This document shows, in pieces, positions 10,601 to 22,235 of a stretch of 64,000 nt of DNA. Position numbers and translations under genes: made by a program. The stretch lies in contig NC_050736.1 of the NCBI RefSeq assembly GCF_014529535.1, forward strand, positions 3,286,001 to 3,350,000, in the 5' to 3' direction. The stretch comes from Bradysia coprophila. Taxonomy: Eukaryota; Arthropoda; Insecta; Diptera; Sciaridae. The notes under the pieces are model-generated. The model saw only the letters and a list, made by a program, of their open reading frames with translations. It made no database searches and was not told the DNA's origin. Within the stretch, counting starts at the first letter, position 1; every line of letters starts with the position of its first letter.

Positions 10601-13600
10601 CGACGAAATGGAAAACGGCAGTGCAGCATTCAACATACCTTTCGTTTATAAATTGAGGAGTTCCAGCGACGTGGAAATGTTAATGGAATCGTTAAAGTTA
10701 GTAGCAGTGAGACACCAATCCTTGAGAACGCTTCTAATCAGGTACCAAGATTCGTGTGTACAGAAAATTGTTAGCGGCAATGAGTTTGAATACCTGTGGT
10801 CATCCTGCAATGCCACCAAAGAAGTTCGATCAACAGACGAATGCAACAAAGAAATTTGGTCATCAGAAAACCGCATCTTCCTGCTGGACAAACAACTTCC
10901 TTTCCGAGCGCTGTTTTTGAAGAACGTTGCAACATTGGAAACACTCGTCAGCATAGTTTTTCATCACACATGTTTCGATGGATGGTCTTTCGCTATCTTC
11001 CAGAGGGATTGGTTATCCTTCTTCAACCATCTTCAGAAGGGCGATACCGAATCTTTCAATTTACCGGAGTTGAACTACCAGTACAAAGAATATGCATCGT
11101 TGCAGAAACGCATCTTAAGAGGAAACACACTTGATACCTTAAAATCGTATTGGCTCGAAAAACTTGCGAATGCTGAACAATTGAATCTGCCAGCAGATTT
11201 CGAGAGACCGTTAACATTTTCATATTCAGGTTATGAAATTATCCGCAACTTGGATCGGAATATTGCGATGTCTTTGAAAACTACTGCGAAATCTTTGAAG
11301 ACCAGCTTGTTCAGCATCTTAACATCAGCATTCGCCCTAACTTTAAACATCTACTCAGGTCAGGAAGACATATTGATTGGAACACCGGTATCTAACAGAA
11401 TGAGATCGGAATTCGAAAATGTTATCGGATTTTTTGTGAACATATTGCCATTGAGAGTTGCAGTGAATCAAGAACTCAGCGTAGCCGAATTTGTAGAATC
11501 TGTTGGAGATGAAGTCGTTGCATCACACGTGAACCAGGATATGCCTCTTGAAAAAATGGTTAAGGACCTGAAAATCGAAAAAGATTCATCACGTCATCCG
11601 TTGGTACAAGTTGTGCTGAATTTTAATCCTCTTGTCGGCTCAATGACCGAAAGAAAAGAAAGCGAGCTCGTTTTGGAAAAGGTTGACCAGGAGTGTAGCA
11701 AAGCGACAACTGCAAAGTACGATCTATCAGTGACTGTGACGGAAACGAAAGAAGGATTGAACATCAATTTCACATTTGCTAAGACATTGTACCGTGAAAG
11801 TACTGTTGAAGGATACATGGGAACCTTTATGCAAATTTTGTCTCTGTTGTCGAAACCTGATACAATGAAGAAGAAAATTAAACAGTTGGATTTGCTTAGC
11901 AACAATACTCATGCCAGCAGCAGTTTATCATATCCGGTTATCAATGGTTTTCACACGAGTGACGCAAATGAAGACACTACTCTGCCGAATATGTTCCAAA
12001 ATATTGCTGCACAATGTGGAACGGAGACTTGTATCGCTTACAAGGATCTTCATCTAACATACGAAGAGCTTAACATCAGATCAAATCAGTTCGCACGAAT
12101 GCTTCGAAACATGGGACGCAAGAGCTTAGTTGCAATTTGTATGGAGAAAACTGACTGGATGGTCAGTAGTGTTCTCGGAGTTTGGAAGGCTGGCAGTGCG
12201 TATGTACCGATTGATCCAAATTATCCCATCGAAAGGATAAAATTTATATTAGAGGATACAGAAGTGGAAGTCATCGTGACAAATCAAGCAAATGAAACAC
12301 GTTTTAATCAAATTTGCAAAGACAATGACAAAGTTCAAATAATTGTGGTCGACTCGATAAAAACTGTGGAGAATCTGAAACAATTATCGAAGGCTAACTT
12401 GGATATTGATTGTAACGAAAATGATTTATGTTACATAATCTACACGTCTGGGAGTAGCGGAACACCTAAGGCGGTAATGGTCAGCCACAAAAATGTTGTT
12501 TCATTCAGAGAATCTCTATTACAATACCACAAAAGGAAAGAGACTGTACTCCTGTTGTCCAATTTCGTTTTTGATTTCTCCATCGAACAACTGATGCTTT
12601 CGATTTTCAATTGGGGAAAACTGATAATAATTGATGAACTGCATTCAATCGATGACCAATTTTACCAATATCTCAACCAAGAATACCTTACTTATCTGAG
12701 TGGCACACCAAGTGTGATAACTGCGCTAGATTTGTCGAGATTAAAATATGTGAAAACCATCACTGTAGCGGGAGAGAAGTTCCAGCAGTCTCATTTCATG
12801 AAAATCCGAAAAGAATTCAATGGAAAACTTATCAACGCTTACGGAGTCACTGAAACAACCGTTTATAATTCGATCTACATTTTTGGAGCTACGGACCCGT
12901 ACAAGAACTCACTCGGACAGTTTTTCAGCAACACAACTCATTACGTTTTGGACAAAAACCTGCGACGCTTACCGAAAGGAGCTGTTGGTGAACTATACCT
13001 ATCAGGCTCTTGTATTTCTCATGGATATCTTAATCGAAAGGAAATGATGAGAAAAAATTTCTTGGCCAATCCGTTTTACTCTAAGCGCTCCGACGATGAT
13101 TCTCCAGTGCTGTACAGGTATAGCCTCTCTATATATTCAAATGAATTAAAAATGTAAATGCATAATCTTTATAGGACTGGCGATTTGGTTCGTTTGAATT
13201 CCACCGGTGACCTGGAATATCTTGGACGTAATGACAATCAAATAAAGATTCGTGGCTATCGTATAGAGCTTGAAGAAATCGAGTGCGCCGTTCTAAAATA
13301 CCAGATGGTCGAACAATGTTGTGTAATCTTCGAAAACAATGCCTTAGTCTGCATCTTCGTGAAAAAGGTACCTGAAACTGCAGGCGAGTTCAGCATTGGA
13401 AAATTGAAATTATTTTTGGAATCCGTTTTGCCAATGTTTATGATACCACATTTAATGCAATATAATGGACCATCTCTACCAGTGACCAGTAACGGAAAAC
13501 TTGACGTAAAAGCTTTAAGAGACCTTTACCGAACTTCAAATTGTTCGTTTGAAATCAAATATTCTGCACCTGAGGACAACCTTCAGAACGATCTATGCAA

Positions 13601-15809
13601 AATATTCAGCTCTGTGTTAAATATTCCAATCAAAACCGTTGGAATCGATCATGATTTCTTTAATCTTGGCGGTGATAGTATATCGTCACTTCTATTGGCT
13701 GGAAAAATTCGAAATCAGCTTGGCATACAATGTAGTGTGAAGAATATCTTCGACAGCAGAACCGTCAGACGATTATCTGCTGAGTTTCGGTCCAAATGTG
13801 AGACAATCGTAAAAGTAAATGGAAGTTTCACAAATGACCAAGCCAGACTTAGTGGAGTAGTGGAATTGCTACCAATTCAAAAGTGGTTCTTCGCAAAGAA
13901 TTTAAAATATCCTCATCAATGGAATCAAACCTTTACGATTGAAGTGCCATCGAAATTGGATGTCAATACGTTAACCGAATCATTGCGCAGCTTGGTCAAC
14001 CATCATGACGCTTTTCGACTCAGATTTCGAAGAGATGCTGATGGATACACTCAATATTACGCGGAGATGATTGATAATTCGAACATTAACTTCCACACAC
14101 TAGATACAACTGGACTCAGCGAAAATGAAATCAACCAGAAACTTTCCGAGTGGACAGACTTGAATATTTCGGAAGGACCTATGTATACGGTGGTTTACTT
14201 ATACGGCAACAATTCGCCATGCAAAATATGGTGGTCAATTCATCATTTAATAGTGGACTCAGTAAGTTGGCGCATTTTAAAAGATGATTTGAAGACACTA
14301 TACGAAGGAAGCAGTTTAAGCAACAAGGGAACTAGTTACAAAGAATTTTCCTCGGCTTTGGCTGATCAGTTTTTGCCTGAGAAAACGTATTGGGATCCTA
14401 TAATCGACAACGTTCGTTTGTACAATGCACGCGTTCCGAAATCGCATAAAGTAACACGTAAATTCAAATTCACTCTGGATAAAGATGAAACCCAGCGGTT
14501 GATCTGTGGAATTCAAAGAGGGGCATCAAAAATCAACCGGATCAACCTTCAAGACGTCCTACTAACTGCAGTGGGTTTCTCCTTGAAGAAACTAACAAAT
14601 TCTGTCACCAACTACGTGACACTTGAAGGACATGGTCGGGAACAAATCAGCTCACATTTTGATATCAGCAACACAGTTGGATGGTTTACCACAATGTATC
14701 CAGTGGAAATACACACGGATTCTTTGGAAAATCTTACATCGACTGTTAGACAATTGAGTCAATCACTTAATTCAGTTCCCAACAAAGGTATTGGCTACGG
14801 AGCTATTTATGGATACAATGATCCGCCAATGCCATGTGTCGCATTCAACTACTTAGGAAGTTTTGGGAAAACTGCTGCAATCGATTCAGACTGGAATTTT
14901 GGTGATTTGTCGCTAGACCTTAGTTCGGACGAAAATGAAAAAATTAACAGCACAGTCGTAGATATTACTGGCGCCTATAATCAAGGATGTCTAACATTCT
15001 CCATAGACGCTAGCCTGGATCCAGAACAAAGCAAAGAGTTCGTCAATGCCTTCCACGGTACGCTGAAACTGATTTCAAAAAATATTGAGAACATCGTTCC
15101 GCCGCTTCCTTTCGGCGACTATGAAACCCTCTATGAATTCCCTTCCAACAAAAATGCAACAGAGACGTTATTCATCTTTCCACCGGGAGAAGGTGGTGCT
15201 GAAAGTTACTTCAACAATTTAGTGCCCAATTTAAACCAATTCAATCTTGTGGTGTTCAATAACTTTTATCTGGATCGGCAGCCAATGGAAATCAGTTTCG
15301 AACAACTGGCATCAATGTATATCACATACATAAAGACGATTCAAGGACCCTATAATTTCCTCGGTTGGAGCTTTGGAGGCGTATTGGCACTAGAGATCTG
15401 TCGTCAGTTGAGTAACGCTGGGGATTGCATCAATAACTTGTTTTTCATCGACAGCTACTTAGATGTTACTAAAGCTCTGAAAGATCTCAATATTGGTGAG
15501 GATACCGAAATCATTGATAGAATCAACCACAAATACAACCCTACATCGATAGACTTTGAGAGGATGTGTTCCGAACTGAAAAACATTGTTCTATTCAAGG
15601 CAAAATTACTAAATGAAATGCATAAATCAATAGATCAACGCCGATTTTATGAGTATTACCAGAATTCGTCATTCAATAATTTGGATAATTTAATTCATTC
15701 ACAATTAGTGCAAGTCATCGAGTTGAAAAAACACTCTCACAATACCTGGGTGAAAGATAAGGAACAAGTGAGGTCTATTGCAAATTTTGTGGCAGATAAA
15801 TTACTGTGA
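4621..15809 (+). CDS. pcbAB: ACV synthetase: three-module NRPS, four exons, intact
   Basis: Joins L-2-aminoadipate, L-cysteine and L-valine, epimerises the valine and releases LLD-ACV, the IPNS substrate. Exons are 4621-5821, 5906-9906, 9972-13117 and 13175-15809; the GT-AG introns are 84, 65 and 57 nt. The spliced frame is 3660 aa, within the fungal and bacterial range. Order by residue: N-terminal condensation-like region 1-240; A1 with YTSGTTG at 398; T1 LGGHS, Ser803; C with HHIIFDG at 996; A2 YTSGTSG at 1478; T2 LGGDS, Ser1879; C with HHTCFDG at 2065; A3 YTSGSSG at 2558; T3 LGGDS, Ser2951; epimerase with HHLIVD at 3139 and EGHGRE at 3267; thioesterase GWSFGG with Ser3515. The pocket codes read EPRNIVELV, DHESDVGIT and DFESTAAVY, each followed by the NGK lysine. 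No internal stop or frame break remains after splicing. The ATG at 4621 is preceded by stops and AT-rich leader. Confidence 0.96.
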
Positions 15810-15867
15810 ATATATTCCCACGAATAGGCTTAGTATTAACTTTATCATTTTAAATCATAATTTACAA

Positions 15868-15873
15868 AATAAA
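15868..15873 (+). terminator. ACV synthetase poly(A) signal
   Basis: AATAAA 59 nt after the stop codon of the synthetase. Confidence 0.6.
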
Positions 15874-15879
15874 TGTTCT

Positions 15880-17730
15880 AATCATTTGAATCGAAGATGG
15901 TGTTTTCTTTGAAATTAAGCTTTTGCTTGAACTGAAAAAAGCTTCGTTTTTCTATCTCCTCTTGATATATTATTCTTCTCATGGCTCTATCACATTAGTG
16001 ATATGTCTGAGAACTAGACTTGTAAACTCATGTGCAACCTTCAACGGTATTTTCTCTGTATCTTTGTTTAGTGAAGAAAAAAATCGAGGTAATTTGATGG
16101 TGTGAGGAGTGGGTAGCACAAAAAAAACGGTTGTCGACCTTTCATTCAAGATCAAGTCCCTTATAAATCAGCGGATCAAAACCTATACCAAATTGTTATA
16201 GCCTGATACGAAAATACTTTGTTTAGATTTGTTTAGAAGATGAAGTAAGCCATTTTTCTTCTTCAATTTTATAATTTTAATTGCGACAAAAAAGACTGCT
16301 CACAATAGTGGCGCAGCCAGTAAACAATCGATCTTTTCATAAATATTTTGTGTCATCACAAAAACTCGCATCACAATCTATGATATTTTTGTTACAACTA
16401 CAAAAATCTATTGAGAAAATTTAGTCCACCAAGAGGTGGGGCCTACTTAATTTAAAATTTACAACTAATAAATTGTAATAACTTATACTACTCATCAAGG
16501 CAGTGTCAATCCAAAAAAGCACAAAAACGACGACAAAACCAACTCAACACCATGGGTCCGCGGATGACTTAGTAGTATACTTTCAGGTGTAATTAAGTAG
16601 TCGGTTAAACCATCTAAATATCCTAATATTCCAGATGATTCGGCTTTCTTCCGCTTGAATTCCATTCTTTAAATAAACATATTTTACAATTATAAAAATT
16701 TTCCTTCCTCAACATCTGCCGCTTGTGACGCATTTTTTTGTTATAATTTTCTTCCTAAAATTATTCGGATAAAATTTTTGTTTATAAAACTTTCCCTTAC
16801 TTTCCTCATCAGCTGCCATTTGTGACGCATAACGTTTTGCGTCTCGAATCTGTAAGCGTCACCTACACCGACTGATATTTTTTGTAAGTGGATAACAGGA
16901 CTTGCGTCACACCTCCACTGTAAGTGGTTTTGGGCGATAAGTTGTGATCTTTTGTAAGTTGTGATTTTTTAGAATTTGGTCGCAGATAATATTGTGCAGT
17001 TTGAACGAAAATATTCTTCTTACAAAACTGTATAACTTTTTCTTTGATCTGAACCTTCCAGCTTTCATTTTACGAAAAACGAATATTTGACGAAAATCGA
17101 AAATTTGACGAAAATCAAAAAGTTGATAAAAATCTAAAATTTGATGAAAATCAAAAATTTGACGAAAATCGAAAATTTGACGAAATTTAAAAATTTGACG
17201 CGCTTAAAACGCTCATAGCTCCCAAATAAGCGACTTTTTAGGGATAACATGAAACACGCATCGACTAGAATCTAAAACTCTATAACCTTGTCTTTTACAC
17301 GAGGTTTCTATCTGCCGTATATCCCGAGTTATGGCTGACATAGCTCGAACTTAAAACACTCATAGCTCACAAATAAGCGACTTTTTAGGGAAACCATGAC
17401 GAAAACTAGAACTAATGCGGTAATGCGAAAAATTCTACTATTTAAGCAATTTTGAGCAAAGACTTTTATATTTATCATTTGTTGAAATCTGCTTGTATCT
17501 GTCGTGAAATCTGCTTTTCAATGGCTCTTTTGAAAACATTTGCAACGACCTAATTTCAAAAAACCAAATTTCTCCGTAGATTATTTATTTATGATAAATG
17601 GAATGATATCTACCGTATTTACGAATTTTAATAATCAATAAAGTCATTGTTCTGTTAATCTTTGCAATAAAAGCACAAGAGATCATCTTCTGCGATGGAC
17701 CGGAAATAGTACTTCTAATGATAACATTAA
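15880..17730. other. Repeat-bearing intergenic region
   Basis: No gene seen. It holds a short motif AAGAGGTGGGGCCTA (about 16431) that recurs near 46301. Two direct copies of a GTGACGCAT-containing segment lie near 16720 and 16820. Two copies of a segment with CTCATAGCTC and AAATAAGCGACTTTTTAGGG lie near 17210 and 17360; related CTCATAGC motifs recur at 45.4-46.1 kb. Confidence 0.5.
17075..17200. repeat. Degenerate tandem repeat, unit about 17-18 nt
   Basis: About seven imperfect copies of GAAAATTTGACGAAAATC. The same unit forms a second array at 40361-40504. Confidence 0.8.
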
Positions 17731-17733
17731 CCA

Positions 17734-17740
17734 TATAAAA
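17734..17740 (+). promoter_or_regulatory. TATA box of the SNTX-like gene
   Basis: TATAAAA lies 75 nt upstream of the ATG at 17815; CTCAGCTCACGTTCAGC initiator-like sequence follows at about +35 to +55. Confidence 0.5.
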
Positions 17741-17814
17741 CCGAAGATATTAAAACAATTCACTTAATAACCTGCTCAGCTCACGTTCAGCAGTAACGCG
17801 AATCAATAAAAAAA

Positions 17815-20029
17815 ATGAAATTGTCTGTAATTTTGTTCTGTTGTGTTATAACCATATCATCATCAAAGGAACTGGCTCTGTACTCAAAATTGGGCGAATC
17901 CTTACAGAGACAGGTAATGTTTTTTGGATGAATCGATATCATATTTCATTGTTCAAATTTTGTATTTTCAGATCAATGTAGATCCAATTATATTGGCAGC
18001 AGTGGGCCGGGTAGCTACATTGGGTGAACTATACGACGCTCGAACTGACCAATTCTTTCGCATGTCGTTGATCGATGGCAATTACTCATCGCTTATTCAG
18101 TCAACAGATAACAAATATTCGAACCTCAAATATTTGAAATTGAATACTCTAAACGAAAAACTACAAAATTTGAACGTTCAAGCTGGATTCAAGCTTAGTG
18201 TGTTATTTGGCCTAATTGAAGTGAGTGGGTCAGGCAAATTTTTTAGTGACAAACAGCAAAGTACCAGAAGTGCAAAAGTTTCTGTAGCTAATTTTGTGAC
18301 TACTCAATTTGAAAAAATTGAGATTAGTGGTGAAGCTGGGAGAAAATTTATTAATCAGGATATACTAAAGAAAATTGACGCTACTCATGTGGTAGTCGGT
18401 ATCGAATGGGGAGGTAATGTGATCGTTTCTGTTGAGGACTATAATTCGGAGAATAAAGACAAACAAACTGTGCAAGGTAGTCTTGGTGGCAAACTTGAAA
18501 TGCTAGTGGGATCAATTAGTGTAAATGGTGAAGTAAGCATTGATGAGCAGGAGTTGAAGCAGTTTAGTCAGTTCAGTTTCGAGTTATACGGAGATGTTTT
18601 GCCGACTGAACTGCCAACAACTCTTGTTGAAGCAATTGTTATGATGAAATCAGTACCAAAATTACTGACACAAGGTAATGATGGCAAGGGAAAAGCATTG
18701 GCGTACCATCTGCTACCCATATCGGTATATAGGCAGTTGCTCAGCCTCGAAGCTGAAATGAACTCTTTGGTGGCGTCTATTGATGAATCCACTATTAATT
18801 CCTGCGTAAAATTGTTTGAGGAAATTGACATTATTGGACTCAAAATTAAAGATTTATCGATCGAGGCGAATAATTTCCAAAACTACATTAGTAAAGACAA
18901 AATGGACAAAGTGAATATGTTTGAGAACAGCTACCAAATTTATCAGATTGAATTAAAGCGTCGATTATCGGAGCATTTAATTCTTGTTAAATCAGGAAAT
19001 GAAACTGTAAACCAAATTATTAACATTCTAAATGAAGCATACATCCATGACCTGTCCCCATACAATATTGATTTCGATCAATTTTTATCCATGCAAACAG
19101 AATTCAAATTCATAAAGCTCCTATTTGATCTCGAAGTTAAGGTACTGGATAAGAGCACCAGCATTAATGAATTTATGTCAATGAATTTGAACAAAAACGT
19201 TTATGCATTTTTCTATACAGTGGAGTTTCCTAACTTAGCTGATGAACCGATGATTGCGTTCAGAACCATACTGGAAACTAGAGAAGAGTTTGATTCGGAA
19301 GGAATTTTCGTTGCTATAAAATTTGATGTCCTCAGAGATATCGAACGTGAGACTTACTTTAATTTTGCTGCACCAACTAGATTACGCATGTATCGAAATG
19401 GTATTTGCCTCATTGACGATTATTCAATTTATTCCCATCCACCCAACGAGTCTGAATCGCCCTTATGGTCATTGCCTTATATACAGGCCCAAATTGTTCA
19501 GTTGCAAACTGATACGATACAGCTGAAATCCGATACGATACAGTTGAAAACCGATACGACACAGTTGAAATCCAATACGACACGAATGGAAAAAAATCCA
19601 GGTAAGAAAATGTTATTATCAGACTCAGACAAATTTAACAGAATTTCGCTTACAGTTCCAATTTATTACACCTACGTGCAGTACCCCGACATGCCTGAAC
19701 CAAATCAGTTATGGCCCACAGTTACTTGGTTAGAAATTACGTCACGATATGCAGGCTTATTTTTTAGAGCAGTAGGTGGTAGTTCGAAATGCTTTAACTG
19801 TGGAATACAAAATGATATGTCGCCGAGGATAACTTCAGTTGCAAGAACTAATGTAGACCAGACACAACAGGCATCGCTCAGTCTTTCTTATAACGATAAT
19901 CCATGGACTACCCCTTGGTTGGGTTCAGGTGGTACACAAAATGGATGGACGTCAATTAGATTCACTACTCAATACAAAGAAGTCATACCAAAAAATAAAT
20001 CAATTCGAATTTGGGAAAGATCTCCATGA
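17815..20029 (+). CDS. Secreted SNTX/verrucotoxin-like protein with tail-collar-like C-terminus
   Basis: Exons are 17815-17913, 17972-19601 and 19656-20029, giving 700 aa. The last intron is 54 nt and in frame, so an unspliced form would carry 18 more residues. Exon 1 encodes a signal peptide (MKLSVILFCCVITISSS). Residues about 43-58, AVGRVATLGELYDARTD, match the start of the stonustoxin/verrucotoxin family, whose N-terminal region is related to MACPF/CDC pore formers. The helical middle region follows. Residues about 543-573 form four heptads of the type QLKSDTI, a likely trimeric stalk. The last 120 residues (WLEITSRYAGLFFRAVGG and the ending KSIRIWERSP) resemble tail-collar/fibre ends of phage-type proteins. 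No PRYSPRY domain is seen. A broken paralogue lies at 3888-4223. The role is unknown; a secreted effector or defence protein is inference. Confidence 0.72.
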
Positions 20030-20567
20030 TTCTGAATCTAGAGATTGACCAATATTTTGTGTAAAAATTAAACAGAGTACTAGAAAACAATCCAAAAAAT
20101 CCGATGTAAATCCACTAAACACATAGGTTCTAGAACCGGGAAGAATGTGGATCATCAGGAAATGACTGTTAATTTATTACAATTCATGTTGTGCAAATAT
20201 TAAAACGATTTTAACACAGAAACCACGGCATTGACAAGTTTTTTTAGCAACAAACCAGTATATGAAGGTAAAACTGGCTCAATTGCAACATTGTTCACGC
20301 CAACAATGCTAAGAACAATTTGGAACCGCTTTTTGCAAATTCTGTGAAAAATAAAAATTTTTGGTTTTTCTCGTACCATTTTCAACACATTGGAAGGTCA
20401 ATGAATCTGCAACCCTTGAAATTCCCTTTAAAATGAGCTACGACACGACTATTTTGCTTCCTAGTCACAGATTTTATAAAGCTTTAACTCCAAAAAATTT
20501 CTGGAAAAGTGATGGTCGGGAACACTTTTTGTAATTTTTCATCGGTGAGTCGATTTTTTTTAAATTT
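20030..20567. other. Intergenic, nothing recognised
   Basis: AT-rich DNA after the SNTX-like gene. The 62-codon minus-strand frame at 20200-20388 shows no family features. Confidence 0.4.
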
Positions 20568-20777
20568 TATCTGTCTAGAACGATAATCTCGAGCTTATCC
20601 CTCTAGGGAGTTTTTGTTTATCTCGATATATCTATTCTCGACAGATAAAATATGATATGCACCTATTGCCAACTGTTATTTTGACGTGTAGGCATTATGG
20701 CCCACGCCTTCGGCTAGGGCAATAATGTCCCACACGTCAAAATATCAATCATGGCAACAGGTGCATAATATATATTA
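20568..20777. repeat. Hairpin-forming MITE-like element, copy 1
   Basis: Direct copy of 21545-21755, about 97% identical by eye. Its right half folds: TATGCACCTATTGCCA pairs with TGGCAACAGGTGCATA, and TTTTGACGTGTAGGCATTAT with AATAATGTCCCACACGTCAAA, around a loop CCTTCGG. A diverged piece lies near 46.33-46.45 kb. Confidence 0.8.
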
Positions 20778-21274
20778 AAGTATGCCAAATTGAAGTCACA
20801 GTCTCTACGATTTAAAGTTGACCTAGTGGAAAAGTGATCTTAAGTTGTCCGTGTAAATTTGTATGGAGAAAAAATTATCGGTCAACTCAACATTCAATAA
20901 ATCGTGATATGTCCTATGACTTTTGTATAGATAGGACAACTCACGATTCAATGTGTTTAAATGTGAAACAGGACCACTCACGATTCATATAGGTCAACTC
21001 TGCATTTTAGTTAATTCATTAACTTTGTTAGACGAAATCGGCAATAATTAATAAAATTTATATTAATTAAGTAAACAAAAGATAAATCTTTAAAATAAAA
21101 GTGGTTCCATGTGACATAGTTCCAAAATAGGTCAACTTTCAATCAGTTACCTTACACTCAACAAATTCGTTTCAACACAAGCGGCAGAACAGCTCTCACT
21201 ATGGCTCTGTGACCAAGCTTCGAACTTTATTTTTTTTTTGATATTTTCGTGATCAGTGGACTATTCTACATCGA

Positions 21275-21455
21275 GCCTACCCGCAGGCCTTAATAGTAGA
21301 TTATTCACCTCTGTCCACATGTCGCCTTCGGCCCATGCAATAACTCCCCAAGTGTCTAAATAAACATGTGGACAGAGGTGAATACGCTATTTTATCTACC
21401 GACGGCGAAATAATAGCACTTTTTCACTGCTATTATTTCACCTAGGTAGATAAAA
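21275..21455. repeat. Nested inverted repeats
   Basis: ATTCACCTCTGTCCACATGT (21303 on) pairs with ACATGTGGACAGAGGTGAAT (about 21365-21384). A second palindrome, ATCTACC...GGTAGAT with GAAATAATAGCA/TGCTATTATTTC, follows it to about 21450. Confidence 0.7.
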
Positions 21456-21544
21456 AAATTAAAAAAAAGACTACAAAACGCTACACCCTAATATGTACAT
21501 AATAAGTAATTCTCGATTTGTCTCACATAGCAGTAAAATACTAT

Positions 21545-21755
21545 TATCTGTCTAGAACGATAATCTCGAGCTTATCCCTCTAGGGAGTTTTTGTTTATCT
21601 CGATATATCTGTTCTCGACAGATAAAATATGATATGCACCTATTGCCAGACTGTTATTTTGACGTGTAGGCATTATGACCCACGCCTTCGGCTAGGGCAA
21701 TAATGTCCTACACGTCAAAATACCAATCTTGGCAACAGGTGCATAATATATATTA
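21545..21755. repeat. Hairpin-forming MITE-like element, copy 2
   Basis: Near-identical direct copy of 20568-20777, 977 bp away, differing at about seven positions by eye. Confidence 0.8.
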
Positions 21756-22036
21756 CCAACGCACTGTCAGTGCTATGTTTTTACGTTATTTTTCAGAATT
21801 GAATCACTCTAATTAACACAAAAGTAAAATTTCGAAAAAGTCATTTGCATCACGATATATTCCTTTATTGCATTGCTATATATCGACATTAAACACTGTT
21901 TTTCAGAGTATTATACCAAACATTATTTCTCTCAATTATTCCATTGATATGACGTCATTATTATTTATCTAGGTAAATATATCCTACATTAATATGTCGA
22001 CAAGTTGGTCGTTTCCGCAATACAATAAAAGAAAAT

Positions 22037-22156
22037 ATGATACCGGAGAATATTTCACGCGTAATACTCTCTTGTATATTACACAAATACTCGTTGCACT
22101 CGTACTTTGTGTAATATACACGAGTGTATAACGCTGAAAATATTCTCCGGTATCAT
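22037..22156. repeat. MITE with palindromic ends
   Basis: ATGATACCGGAGAATATTT at the left pairs with AAATATTCTCCGGTATCAT at the right; an inner palindrome around TATATTACACAAA continues the fold. It is about 120 bp long with no coding capacity. Confidence 0.8.
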
Positions 22157-22235
22157 AATCTACTATTAAGTTTTTAATACAAATGGCTTTTCCTGCCGGA
22201 AAATCGATTGCCATTTCACAGAAAAAAAATTAGTT

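Noticed and set aside
10103-11905. Long minus-strand frames under the synthetase
   Set aside because: They lie opposite a strongly conserved coding exon, and their sequences are antisense shadows.
874-15809. Beta-lactam genes as microbial contamination in the assembly
   Set aside because: Seven spliceosomal introns of the same size class as in the neighbouring animal genes, TATA boxes and AATAAA signals, and continuity with animal genes argue against it. Only reads spanning the junctions can settle it fully.
17075-17200. CRISPR-like array
   Set aside because: The repeats are contiguous and degenerate with no unique spacers, and the genome is eukaryotic; it is a minisatellite.
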